Shown here: positions 17,364-25,193 of the stretch, piece by piece
How the letters are laid out: the number at the start of each line of letters is the position of its first letter
Position numbering within the stretch: position 1 is the first letter of the stretch
NCBI GenBank assembly: GCA_903822975.1
Contig: CAIJRD010000012.1
Location: 310,001-374,000, forward strand
Origin: an uncultured Sinobacteraceae bacterium
GTDB taxonomy: Bacteria > Pseudomonadota > Gammaproteobacteria > Nevskiales > Nevskiaceae
Length of the DNA: 64,000 nt
Direction: 5' to 3'
Made by a program: the position numbers and the translations under genes
The notes under the pieces: generated by a model
Databases searched by the model: none
What the model saw: only the letters and a program-made list of their open reading frames with translations
What the model was told of the DNA's origin: nothing

Positions 17364-17431
17364 TCGATTGCGTGAGCACATCGATTTCGCGAGCACGTCG
17401 ATTGCGCGAGCACGTCGATTGCGCGAGCACG
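17364..17431. repeat. Tandem repeat, 4 x 17 bp
   Basis: Units of TCGATTGCGCGAGCACG: 17364-17380 (two changes), 17381-17397 (one change), 17398-17414 and 17415-17431 (identical). It lies between the DJ-1-like gene start and the stop of the S41 peptidase. No coding role is supported. Confidence 0.9.
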
Positions 17432-17509
17432 CGCGAGGCGCAGCGCCCGATGCCGGCACTCGTGCGTGCAGCTCGATACACGCGCATCGATTTCGTGCGG
17501 CCTCGCGCG

Positions 17510-19030
17510 CTAGCGCAGGTAGCCGATTTCGCGCATCGGCGAGCGGATCAGACTCAACGCCGGCTGTGTCTGCGCGACCTTGCCACCCACTGCACAACTG
17601 CCGGTGGCGCGGTAGGTCAGCGCATCTGCAAGCAGACTTTCGTTGGGATCGCCGAGCGCATGCGAGAGATCGTCCGCCGCCGGGCAGGTCGGCGCAATGC
17701 CGTCCGCGTAATCGCCAAAGCCTTTTGCGTTGACCAAGTGCATCTGGATCGAGAAATACGTGGTGCTGCAATTGTCCTGCGGGAAAAATCCATAAGGCTT
17801 GCCACAGGTGACGCCGCCGATCTGAACCACATCGACATCGACGCCGCGCAGGCCGTTGATCACCGCTTCGCTCGCCGAGCAGGTGCCGGGCTCCGACAGG
17901 ACATAAACCCGCTTGAGATCGAGATGCGGCAACGGCGTTCCTCGCGCAACTGAGAAGTCGCGCGCCTGATCGTAGAACGGCGTCTGCGTGACGGCGCCCG
18001 GAAACGGGTTGCGATCGTTGAATTGAATCACGCTGAAGAACTTGCCGCCGGTCTGCGCAGGCCCGGCGATCATGTACGCCAGTTCGCTGGCAATATCGAG
18101 CAGGCCGCCGCCGTTGTAACGCATGTCGAGTACGAGATCGCTGACGTGCGCCGATTGCAGCGTGCCGATTGCTTTCACCAACTCGCTTTCAGCCGTCGCG
18201 AAATGATGATTGAACACGATGTAGCCGACATCCTGCTGCGGCGCAGGCAGCGTGCCGGATTGCAGCACCGATGCTTCGGTAATCGACTGTGCCAGCAGCG
18301 TGACCGTGCGCGAGTGCGCACCATCTGGATCGAGGAACGTAAAGCTGTGGCGACCGATCTGCTGCGGGAATACCGCCGCATTGAGTGTCGTGATATCCGC
18401 CGCGCTGTCGGCATTGATGGCATCCACACCGTCCGCGCTCAATAGCTCGCTCCCCCGCGCGACGCCCGCGCGACTCGCCGGTGAATCGGCCTGCGTATAA
18501 ACCACCAGCGTCTTGCGTGGCGGCGAGCTGGCGAGTATCGCGAATTGCGCGCCGTAGCCGATGCTCGCACCGTCATTCGCGAGCCCCTGCCAGACGGCGG
18601 TGTCCTCGGTGAAATGGAAGCGATCCTTCGGCGCACCGCTTGACGTCTTCAGCGGTGACTTGAGCACGGCAAAATAGTCGATCGGGGTTGCATAGCGCGT
18701 CGGCACAAGAACAGCTGCATCGAGTGCACGCACGTCGCCGTACCAGAGGTAGGTTTCGTCGGTCCATGCGCGCAGCCAGGCCTTTTCATCGGCGACGCTG
18801 CCGGCGACATCGCCGTAGGGTTTGCCCGTTTCCGGATCGATCGTGCCGGCACTGCGCGGCGCCTGGCATTTCTCCGCCAGCGAAGCGGCAGACGGAAGTT
18901 GTCCTCCAACGCCGAAGTTTGGGGCCGGCCCATTGCCGCCGCCGCAGGCATTCAGCAGCAAGGCGATCGCAAGGTTCACCGCACAAGCGGCAGCTCGAAA
19001 AGAGGATCTGGCGTCGATGAGCATGGGCAT
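17510..19030 (-). CDS. S41 family peptidase lipoprotein
   Basis: 506 residues. The N-terminus is a lipoprotein signal (LAIALLLNACGGG, lipid-bearing Cys near residue 29), so the enzyme should be anchored in the envelope facing the periplasm. The middle contains a PDZ-like segment (RKTLVVYTQADSPASRAGVARGSELLSADG) and the C-terminal half the S41/C-terminal processing protease core, DLVLDMRYNGGGLLDIA. Then follows PGTCSASEAVINGLRG, with the nucleophile Ser near residue 386, and GGVTCGKPYGFF, with the general-base Lys about 25 residues later, the spacing expected for Ser-Lys proteases of this family. GGAAG lies 4-5 bases before ATG 19030. It is downstream of a terminator and probably has its own promoter. 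Substrate unknown. Confidence 0.9.
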   Translation of the reverse strand: MPMLIDARSSFRAAACAVNLAIALLLNACGGGNGPAPNFGVGGQLPSAASLAEKCQAPRSAGTIDPETGKPYGDVAGSVADEKAWLRAWTDETYLWYGDVRALDAAVLVPTRYATPIDYFAVLKSPLKTSSGAPKDRFHFTEDTAVWQGLANDGASIGYGAQFAILASSPPRKTLVVYTQADSPASRAGVARGSELLSADGVDAINADSAADITTLNAAVFPQQIGRHSFTFLDPDGAHSRTVTLLAQSITEASVLQSGTLPAPQQDVGYIVFNHHFATAESELVKAIGTLQSAHVSDLVLDMRYNGGGLLDIASELAYMIAGPAQTGGKFFSVIQFNDRNPFPGAVTQTPFYDQARDFSVARGTPLPHLDLKRVYVLSEPGTCSASEAVINGLRGVDVDVVQIGGVTCGKPYGFFPQDNCSTTYFSIQMHLVNAKGFGDYADGIAPTCPAADDLSHALGDPNESLLADALTYRATGSCAVGGKVAQTQPALSLIRSPMREIGYLR

Positions 19031-19235
19031 GAGACTTCCGGTCGGCGATGAGTGAGTGGCTCGGGACGGCGTACCGGCTCGGCGCTATCGAATGTACGAT
19101 CCGGCCGCGCGTTCGCGGCGTGGCCGTTATTGCCCCGTATCGCGCGAAGGTTTTAACGTCGCCCGACTCATCGGCCGTGTTCGACTGCGGGCCAGCCGAT
19201 CGTCCACTCACGCAAAACGCATGGACCGCCGGACA

Positions 19236-19261
19236 TAAAAAAGCCCCGCAATGCGGGGCTT
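19236..19261 (-). terminator. Rho-independent terminator after peroxiredoxin
   Basis: Read on the minus strand, AAGCCCCGC and GCGGGGCTT form a 9-bp stem with a short loop followed by a run of T (19242-19236). It lies 34 bases past the peroxiredoxin stop and separates it from the S41 peptidase gene. Confidence 0.88.
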
Positions 19262-19294
19262 CGTTTACAGCGGCTCGAAAGTCCGACGTGCGGC

Positions 19295-19930
19295 TTAGCC
19301 CTTCGGTTGCGTCACCACGCGCAGATAAGGCTTCAGCGTCTTCCAGCCCTGCGGGAACAGCTTCTTGGCGTCCTCGTCTTTCAGGGCCGGCACGATGATC
19401 ACGTCTTCGCCATGCTTCCAGTTCACCGGCGTTGCGACCTTGTGCTTGTCGGTCAGCTGCAGCGAATCGATCACGCGCAGGATCTCGTCGAAGTTGCGGC
19501 CGGTGGACGCCGGATAGGTCAGCGTCAGCCGAATCTTCTTGTTCGGATCGATCACGAACACGCTGCGCACGGTGAAGGTATCGCTGGCGTTGGGATGGAT
19601 CATGCCGTAGAGGTTCGAGACTTTTTTGTCCGCATCCGCGATCAGCGGAAAGTTCAGCGCAGTGCCCTGCGTTTCTTCGATGTCTTTGCTCCAGCCGTGA
19701 TGATCGACCAGCTTGTCGACCGACAGACCGATCGCCTTGACGTTGCGCTTGTCGAATTCCGGCTTCAGCTTCGCGGTGTAGCCGAGTTCGGTGGTGCAGA
19801 CCGGCGTGTAATTCTTCGGGTGCGAAAACAGCACGCCCCAGGAATTGCCGAGCCACTCGTGAAACTTGATCTTGCCTTCGGTGGTTTCGGCTTCAAAATC
19901 GGGCGCGATGTCGCCAAGTTGCAATGCCAT
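19295..19930 (-). CDS. 1-Cys peroxiredoxin (Prx6 subfamily)
   Basis: 211 residues, matching the long-C-terminus Prx6 group. The peroxidatic cysteine is Cys45 in NYTPVCTTEL, preceded by LFSHPK. Supporting residues are the Thr three before the Cys and an Arg in RSVFVIDPNKKIR. No resolving cysteine is present, so it should reduce hydrogen or organic peroxides with an external thiol reductant. The C-terminal extension (VATPVNWKHGEDVIIVP and LFPQGWKTLKPYLRVV) is the subfamily hallmark. No signal peptide, so cytosolic. It is a single gene with a strong terminator downstream; GGAGAAC lies just before ATG 19930. Confidence 0.95.
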   Translation of the reverse strand: MALQLGDIAPDFEAETTEGKIKFHEWLGNSWGVLFSHPKNYTPVCTTELGYTAKLKPEFDKRNVKAIGLSVDKLVDHHGWSKDIEETQGTALNFPLIADADKKVSNLYGMIHPNASDTFTVRSVFVIDPNKKIRLTLTYPASTGRNFDEILRVIDSLQLTDKHKVATPVNWKHGEDVIIVPALKDEDAKKLFPQGWKTLKPYLRVVTQPKG

Positions 19931-20011
19931 GGATGTTCTCCGTTTGTCTGTGTGACGCTCGTGTGTGCCGCCAGGGTGCTCTAGTGTGCGCCCTCGCGGG
20001 CACAGTTCAAG

Positions 20012-21370
20012 CTATATGCTCAGACCCAAGCCGTCTTTGCCAAGATCGGCGCGATGTAGAAAGCGCCACGACAAGCCGAGCGCTGCCACACCGAGGCCTG
20101 CGGTGAGACCCCACCACAGCCCGTCGGGTCCACCACCGTGCGTGAATGCGAGTTGCCAGGCCACCGGCAAGCCAACCAGCCAGTAAGCCACTAAGGTGAT
20201 CGCCGCCGGCATGCGCGTGTCCTTGAGGCCGCGCAGCGCGCCGTTGGCGGTGACTTGTACGCCGTCGAAGAACTGGAACACGGCGGCAAGCCACAAGAAA
20301 TGTGTGGCCTGTGCGGCAATCGCAGGATCATGCGTGTAGATCGCCACGATCACGCCACCGAACAGCAGCATGATCGCAGCGTTCGACAGCGCATTGACCA
20401 GCCCCATCAACATGCCGACGATGCCGCGGAAGCGCGCAGCCGCCAAGTCGCGCGCGCCGGCCGCCAGACCAACCCGCACCGCAGTGGCCTGCCCGACACC
20501 GAGCGGAATCATGAACAGCAGCGATGCGAAATTGATCGCCACCTGATAAGCCGCGACGACGGCATCGCCGAAGCGCGCCATCAACAGCGCACTCAACACG
20601 AACAAGCCCGACTCGGCCAGCAGGATCAGCGCGATCGGTCCACCCAGCCGCAGAATTGCAGGCACGCCGAGCGTTGCACCCTGCGCCACGCCGCGATAGC
20701 GACGCAGCTGTGGCTCGTAGAGATATGCAAGACCCAGCACCGCCGCCATCAACGCGCTCGATAAGCAAGTGGCGATGCCGCAACCGATCGCGCCGAGACG
20801 CGGGGCGCCGAGGTTGCCGAACACCAGGAGCCAATCGAGCACGGCATTGGCGCCGAGGCCGATCACGCCGGCGATGACGATCGGCCGCACCTGGCCCGCA
20901 CCTTCGGCGCAGGAACGCAGTGCGAAGTACATCGAGAAGCCGAACGCGCTACCCGAAAGGTAGCGCAGGAAATGCACCGCCAATTGCAGCGTGGCGTCGT
21001 CCAGTCCGAGCAGGTGCAAGCCCGGCTCGGCGGCGAGATTCACCGCCACACACCAGGCCAACGCCACCAGCAGCGCGCAGCCGCGTGCACGGCGCATGAA
21101 CACGCCGATCGCAGCGGCATCGGCTCCGGCACCGCGCAGTTGCGCGACGATCGGCGAACAGGCCATCAGCAGGCCCATCGCCATCACGAAGAACAGGATG
21201 TTGAAGTTGATGCCGACCGCCACCGCCGCCAACGCCTGCGCGCCCAGACGGCCGGCGAACATCGTATCGAGCGCACCCATGCCCACCGCCGCCAGCTGTG
21301 CGGCAATCAGCGGCGCGGCCAGACGGAAATTGGCGCCGGCTTCGCGGCGGAATTCAGGTGCGGACAACAT
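20012..21370 (-). CDS. MATE family multidrug efflux transporter (NorM-like)
   Basis: 453 residues from ATG 21370 (MLSAPEFRREAGANFRLAAP). The frame is open to 21580, but that part is arginine-rich and not family-like. Twelve membrane segments can be counted, with the family features PLIAAQLAAVGMGALDTMFAGRLG in the first and GLVNALSNAAIMLLFGG and FQFFDGVQVTANGALRGLKDTRMP in the C-terminal half. MATE proteins export cationic drugs or metabolites using sodium or proton gradients across the inner membrane. The ribosome site is weak. It is divergent from the hydrolase-cyclase gene, with about 395 bases of repeat-rich DNA between. Drug range cannot be predicted. Confidence 0.93.
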   Translation of the reverse strand: MLSAPEFRREAGANFRLAAPLIAAQLAAVGMGALDTMFAGRLGAQALAAVAVGINFNILFFVMAMGLLMACSPIVAQLRGAGADAAAIGVFMRRARGCALLVALAWCVAVNLAAEPGLHLLGLDDATLQLAVHFLRYLSGSAFGFSMYFALRSCAEGAGQVRPIVIAGVIGLGANAVLDWLLVFGNLGAPRLGAIGCGIATCLSSALMAAVLGLAYLYEPQLRRYRGVAQGATLGVPAILRLGGPIALILLAESGLFVLSALLMARFGDAVVAAYQVAINFASLLFMIPLGVGQATAVRVGLAAGARDLAAARFRGIVGMLMGLVNALSNAAIMLLFGGVIVAIYTHDPAIAAQATHFLWLAAVFQFFDGVQVTANGALRGLKDTRMPAAITLVAYWLVGLPVAWQLAFTHGGGPDGLWWGLTAGLGVAALGLSWRFLHRADLGKDGLGLSI

Positions 21371-21680
21371 GAAAGAATCGTCACTCGGTTGATGCGTGAA
21401 CACACCGGCTGCGGATGCGGGTACGCGTCGTCGAAAAAAAACAGTCGCGCGGCGCGCTGCGGAGATAGTGCGGCGCCTGGGTGTCGCACCGCGTGGATAC
21501 GCGCGCGCGTGATCGCGAGCGGGTCGCGATTTTAACGGATCATCGCCACTTGCCGCTGCCGCGGTTCGTCGCGCACGCAACTAAGCGTCGACGAGATGCG
21601 AACGCAAAGCACGTGCGCGCAACTACGCAGCTGTGCGGCTATGCGGCTATTCAGCTGCGCGGCTTCGTAACTCTGAAGTT
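21371..21680. other. Intergenic region between MATE exporter and cyclase gene
   Basis: No gene supported. It contains an A8 run near 21436 and loosely repeated GCGGCTA/GCTGCG words near 21630-21665. It must hold the MATE promoter on the minus strand. Confidence 0.35.
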
Positions 21681-21752
21681 GGTAAGTCGGTAAGTCGGTA
21701 AGTCGGTAAGCCGGTCAGCAGGTCAGCAGGTCAGCAGGTCAGCAGGTCAGCT
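21681..21752. repeat. Octamer tandem repeat, nine units, directly upstream of cyclase gene
   Basis: GGTAAGTC x3 (21681-21704), GGTAAGCC (21705-21712), GGTCAGCA x4 (21713-21744) and GGTCAGCT (21745-21752). Period 8 throughout, with a switch of unit type in the middle. The array ends 13 bases before the earliest start codon of the gene at 21766. Repeats of this size can vary in copy number by slippage. Confidence 0.92.
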
Positions 21753-21765
21753 TCGCGGATGTGCA

Positions 21766-23223
21766 GTGCAGCATATCCGCGCGGAGCATCGCACTGTCGC
21801 CAGCGACAAAGGCCTGCGCCGAACGGTGTGGCATCCTGCAACTTCGCTCCATCGACGTCCGCCCGCTGTGTCCGCACTTCAGCCTGAAAATCATTTCGCC
21901 GCAATCGGCGCCGATCGCGTCGCCTATCAAATCTCCGGCAGCGGCTCGCGCGACCTGCTGTTGACTTCCGGGGTCTGGAGTCATCTCGACATGCTGTGGG
22001 AGGAGCCCAGCATCGCGCGCGTGCTGCGACGGCTCGGCAGCTTCAGCCGCGTGATCAGCTTCGATCGGCGCGGCTGCGGCTTATCCGATCCGCGCCCGAA
22101 CGATGGCGGCAGCCTGGTCGAGCATTGGCTGCAGGATCTGCTGTGCGTGATGGACGCAACCCAGGCGAACAACCCGATCCTGCTGAGCATGATCGACTCC
22201 GGCCCGCTGGTGCTGAAGTTTGTCGAGCGCTATCCGCAGCGCGTCTCGGGCCTGATCTTCGCCAACACGACCGCCTGTCTGCGACAGGCGCCGGACTATC
22301 CGCAGGGGCACTCGCAGTCGGCGATCGATGCGATCCGCAAATTCATGACCGAGAACTGGGGCCGCGACGAATCCGCCGCGGCGTTCGCGCCGGGCCAGGC
22401 GGACAATCCCGCGGTGCTGCGCTGGTATGCGAAATTCCAGCGCGCGATGGCGAGTCCGCGCATCGTTGCCGACAATCTCACGCAGTCGGCCGACATCGAC
22501 GCGCGCAACGTACTCGCCGACATCCGGGTTCCCACGCTGGTGCTGACGCGCAGCGATCTCAAGCTGTTCCCGGCGGCACAGGCGCGTTACATGGCGGATC
22601 ACATTCCGGATGCGCGCTTCGTCGAGTTCCCCGGCGCCGACATGCACATCTTCTGGCAGAACGTCGACGAGACGATGCAGCTGATCGAAGAGTTCGTCAC
22701 CGGACGTCGCCGCGGCGGTGCGCCGGAACGTGCGCTGGCCACGGTGTTATTCACCGACATCGTCGACTCCACGCGGCGCGCCGCCAAACTCGGCGACAGC
22801 GCCTGGCGGGAATTGCTTGACCGCCACGATCGCATCATCCGCGCCGAGATCGAACGCCATGGCGGTCGCCTGGTGGATTCCGCCGGCGACGGTACCTTCG
22901 CCACGTTTGCAACCCCCGGCAGCGCGATCGATTGCGCGCATGCGCTGCATGCGGCACTGAAGGAATTGAAAATCCGCATTCGCGCCGGCCTGCACATCGG
23001 CGAAGTCGAACTGCGCGAGGACGGTCGCGTCGGCGGCATGGCGGTACATATCGGCGCGCGTGTGCTCGGCGAATCGGAAGCCGGCGACGTGATGGTGTCG
23101 CGCACCGTGCGCGACGTGCTGATCGGCTCGCCGTATCGCTTCAAGGATCGCGGCATCCGCGAACTCAAGGGCGTGCCGAGCAAGTGGCCGCTGTACGTGG
23201 TGGAGCCGCTGCGGCAGCGTTGA
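21766..23223 (+). CDS. Alpha/beta-hydrolase fold protein fused to class III adenylate cyclase
   Basis: Up to 485 residues from GTG 21766; no ribosome site is obvious, and a start as late as GTG 21868 is possible. Residues about 50-310 form an alpha/beta-hydrolase fold (RVISFDRRGCGLSDPR, VPTLVLTRSDLKLF). The nucleophile elbow reads LLSMIDSGP, with Ile where related proteins have the serine of GxSEGG, so esterase activity is unlikely. Residues about 322-480 form a class III nucleotidyl cyclase: VLFTDIVDSTRRAAKLGD supplies the first metal Asp and SAGDGTFATF the second, and GMAVHIGARVLG carries the transition-state Arg, with His at the usual Asn. The product is probably cAMP, with the hydrolase domain as a ligand sensor. 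No membrane segment. It has a nine-copy octamer repeat just upstream. Confidence 0.85.
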   Translation: MQHIRAEHRTVASDKGLRRTVWHPATSLHRRPPAVSALQPENHFAAIGADRVAYQISGSGSRDLLLTSGVWSHLDMLWEEPSIARVLRRLGSFSRVISFDRRGCGLSDPRPNDGGSLVEHWLQDLLCVMDATQANNPILLSMIDSGPLVLKFVERYPQRVSGLIFANTTACLRQAPDYPQGHSQSAIDAIRKFMTENWGRDESAAAFAPGQADNPAVLRWYAKFQRAMASPRIVADNLTQSADIDARNVLADIRVPTLVLTRSDLKLFPAAQARYMADHIPDARFVEFPGADMHIFWQNVDETMQLIEEFVTGRRRGGAPERALATVLFTDIVDSTRRAAKLGDSAWRELLDRHDRIIRAEIERHGGRLVDSAGDGTFATFATPGSAIDCAHALHAALKELKIRIRAGLHIGEVELREDGRVGGMAVHIGARVLGESEAGDVMVSRTVRDVLIGSPYRFKDRGIRELKGVPSKWPLYVVEPLRQR

Positions 23224-23377
23224 ATCACGCGGCTCTTGCGCGACCGATCTGCGCGACACCAATCAAGCGCACTGAAGCGCGAATACTCGCGTTGATGGTG
23301 ATGGTGATGGTGCGGGGCTTGTAGAGCCGGCAGCGTGATCACGTCGCTGCGCGTGCAATTACGCGCCGCGGCAGGAA

Positions 23378-25174
23378 TTACCCGAGCCCCATCTCCCCGC
23401 GATACGCCGCGAGCGTCGGCAGCAGTTGCTTGGCGCCGGCCTGCGGATCGGCCACTGCGCCATTGGCGACGGCGGCGACAAACTTCTCGTGTTCGCGCGC
23501 GCGCAGCACATACAAGGCAATGCCGACTTCCTGCGCCAGGCGCGCTAGCTCGGCGCGTTCGTCCGGCGCGAACTGCTCGCCGCGCCGACCGCCGCAGACG
23601 ATCGCGCCGAGCAGCACGCCACGCAGCGCCATCGGAAACAGCGTGCCGTCGCTGCCGAACGCACTTTCCAGCTGTGCATCGAGATCGGCGGGCTGCAGTG
23701 TGCTGCGAAGGCTGACGAATGCGACGTCGTCCACTTCCACGCTGGTCGGGTACTGCGTGTCACCGCGCTGAATCAGACGCAGATAGCGACCGTCGCGGCG
23801 TTCGTAGATGGCAACACCGCTCCCACCGACCGAACGCTCGATCGTGTCGACCGTTAGGCTCAGCAAGCGCTCGTGCTGTTCGATGAATGCCGACTGCTGT
23901 GAAAAGCGGCGCAGCTCGTAGCTGGCACGTCGCTGACGACTAAAAAACAGCCGATCGACCAGTGTCTCGACGCGGCGATGCACGCGATTCAAAGCCAGGG
24001 CCAGCACCAGCGTTGCACCGGCTTGCAGCAGAAAGCTTGCATCGTTGCCGACTGCGGCCTGCTCGATGAAATTTTCCAGAATCGCAAACACGCCGATCAC
24101 GAGGCTGGTCATCAGGCCGTAGACCAGTGCGCGATCGACGATGAACGCGATGTCGACCAGGCGATGGCGCAGCACCGCATAGATGTAGCCGAACATGCAT
24201 AGGCCCTGCAGCGCCGCGATGACAACGTGTCCCGCGATATTCGCGCTCGTCACGAAGACGTTGATCACCACCGACGCGCCCAGCAGGCCAGTGCTCCACA
24301 ACACCCAACGGATTCGCAGACGCCGCGCGGCATCATTGCGGCGATAGGCCGCGAGCAACAGCGCGAGTGGCGTCAGCACCATCAGCACGCCCGGCAGGGT
24401 CATCAGCCGCGGATGTGCGATCCAACTGGTCCACGCGTAGAACACGACGCCGATGGTTTTGCCGATCGAACTGGCGATGGTGGCGAGCACCAGTGCTGCG
24501 AACACCACGCGGAACGCGCGCCGCATACCGGCAGACAATGCAGCACCCGCGAGCGACTCGACTGCGATGTACAGGCCCGGAATCGTCACGCTCCAGGTGA
24601 CCATGCGTGCAACCAGATAACACCAGAGGCTGGTGAGCGCGTCGGTCGGCCAGAACTCGAACAACTGCTGCGAGCAGATGCCGAGCGCAAACAAGGTCAG
24701 ACCCCAAGCAGTCCAGTCGCGCCCGCGCCAGAGTGTCAGCAGACCGAGCGCCAACACGCCTAGCAGCAGCGGATACTCGGTGATGCGTCCGTACGTGGCA
24801 AACGCACTGGTGTTGACCTGCGTGGTGACCGGAACGTTGACCCGCGCATCGCCGCGACGCACGACCAGTGTGTAGGTGACGCCGTTGCGCAGGTTGTTGT
24901 CGTAGATCGCCGCGGCGCGCGCGTCGGGATCGGTTGCGTCGAGGTCCACCACATCGTTGGGCCGCAGTCCGGACGACAAAGACATGCCCGGCACTTCGGT
25001 GACGACGTAGCCGATGCCAGCGCGCGGCTCCAGGTCGAACGGCAGCGTCGAAAACAGGTCCGGGATCAGCAGCGGAAACATGCTGAGTACGGCCAGCAAG
25101 CTCACCGCCATCCGCCAGGCATACCCGGCAGGAGACATCCTGCCGCGGTCGTCTGCGGTGATCGCGCGACTCAT
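23378..25174 (-). CDS. Membrane sensor-like protein: PDZ-like, membrane region, GAF-like, no output domain
   Basis: 598 residues. After a first membrane segment (residues 21-40) a periplasmic stretch of about 95 residues looks PDZ-like (GIGYVVTEVPGMSLSSGLRPNDVVDL). Roughly eight to ten membrane segments follow (about 135-390). A cytosolic linker, RRVETLVDRLFFSRQRRASYELRRF, of the kind seen in 7TM sensor kinases, leads to a GAF-like domain (about 435-575: GVAIYERRDGRYLRL, GVLLGAIVCGGRRGEQFAPDE). The protein ends there; no kinase, cyclase, GGDEF or DNA-binding domain is present. It may pass a signal to a separate partner. It is convergent with the cyclase gene and 19 bases downstream of putA on the same strand, so it could be cotranscribed with putA. 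Family unrecognised by name. Confidence 0.72.
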   Translation of the reverse strand: MSRAITADDRGRMSPAGYAWRMAVSLLAVLSMFPLLIPDLFSTLPFDLEPRAGIGYVVTEVPGMSLSSGLRPNDVVDLDATDPDARAAAIYDNNLRNGVTYTLVVRRGDARVNVPVTTQVNTSAFATYGRITEYPLLLGVLALGLLTLWRGRDWTAWGLTLFALGICSQQLFEFWPTDALTSLWCYLVARMVTWSVTIPGLYIAVESLAGAALSAGMRRAFRVVFAALVLATIASSIGKTIGVVFYAWTSWIAHPRLMTLPGVLMVLTPLALLLAAYRRNDAARRLRIRWVLWSTGLLGASVVINVFVTSANIAGHVVIAALQGLCMFGYIYAVLRHRLVDIAFIVDRALVYGLMTSLVIGVFAILENFIEQAAVGNDASFLLQAGATLVLALALNRVHRRVETLVDRLFFSRQRRASYELRRFSQQSAFIEQHERLLSLTVDTIERSVGGSGVAIYERRDGRYLRLIQRGDTQYPTSVEVDDVAFVSLRSTLQPADLDAQLESAFGSDGTLFPMALRGVLLGAIVCGGRRGEQFAPDERAELARLAQEVGIALYVLRAREHEKFVAAVANGAVADPQAGAKQLLPTLAAYRGEMGLG

Positions 25175-25193
25175 CGCTTGCCGAAAATCCGAC

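Noticed and set aside
21681..21752. CRISPR array
   Set aside because: Units are 8 bases with no spacers, so this is a simple tandem repeat; the 12- and 17-base arrays were rejected as CRISPR for the same reason.
23295..23313. GATGGT repeat that would encode poly-His on the minus strand
   Set aside because: It is short, lies past the cyclase stop, and no credible protein reads through it.
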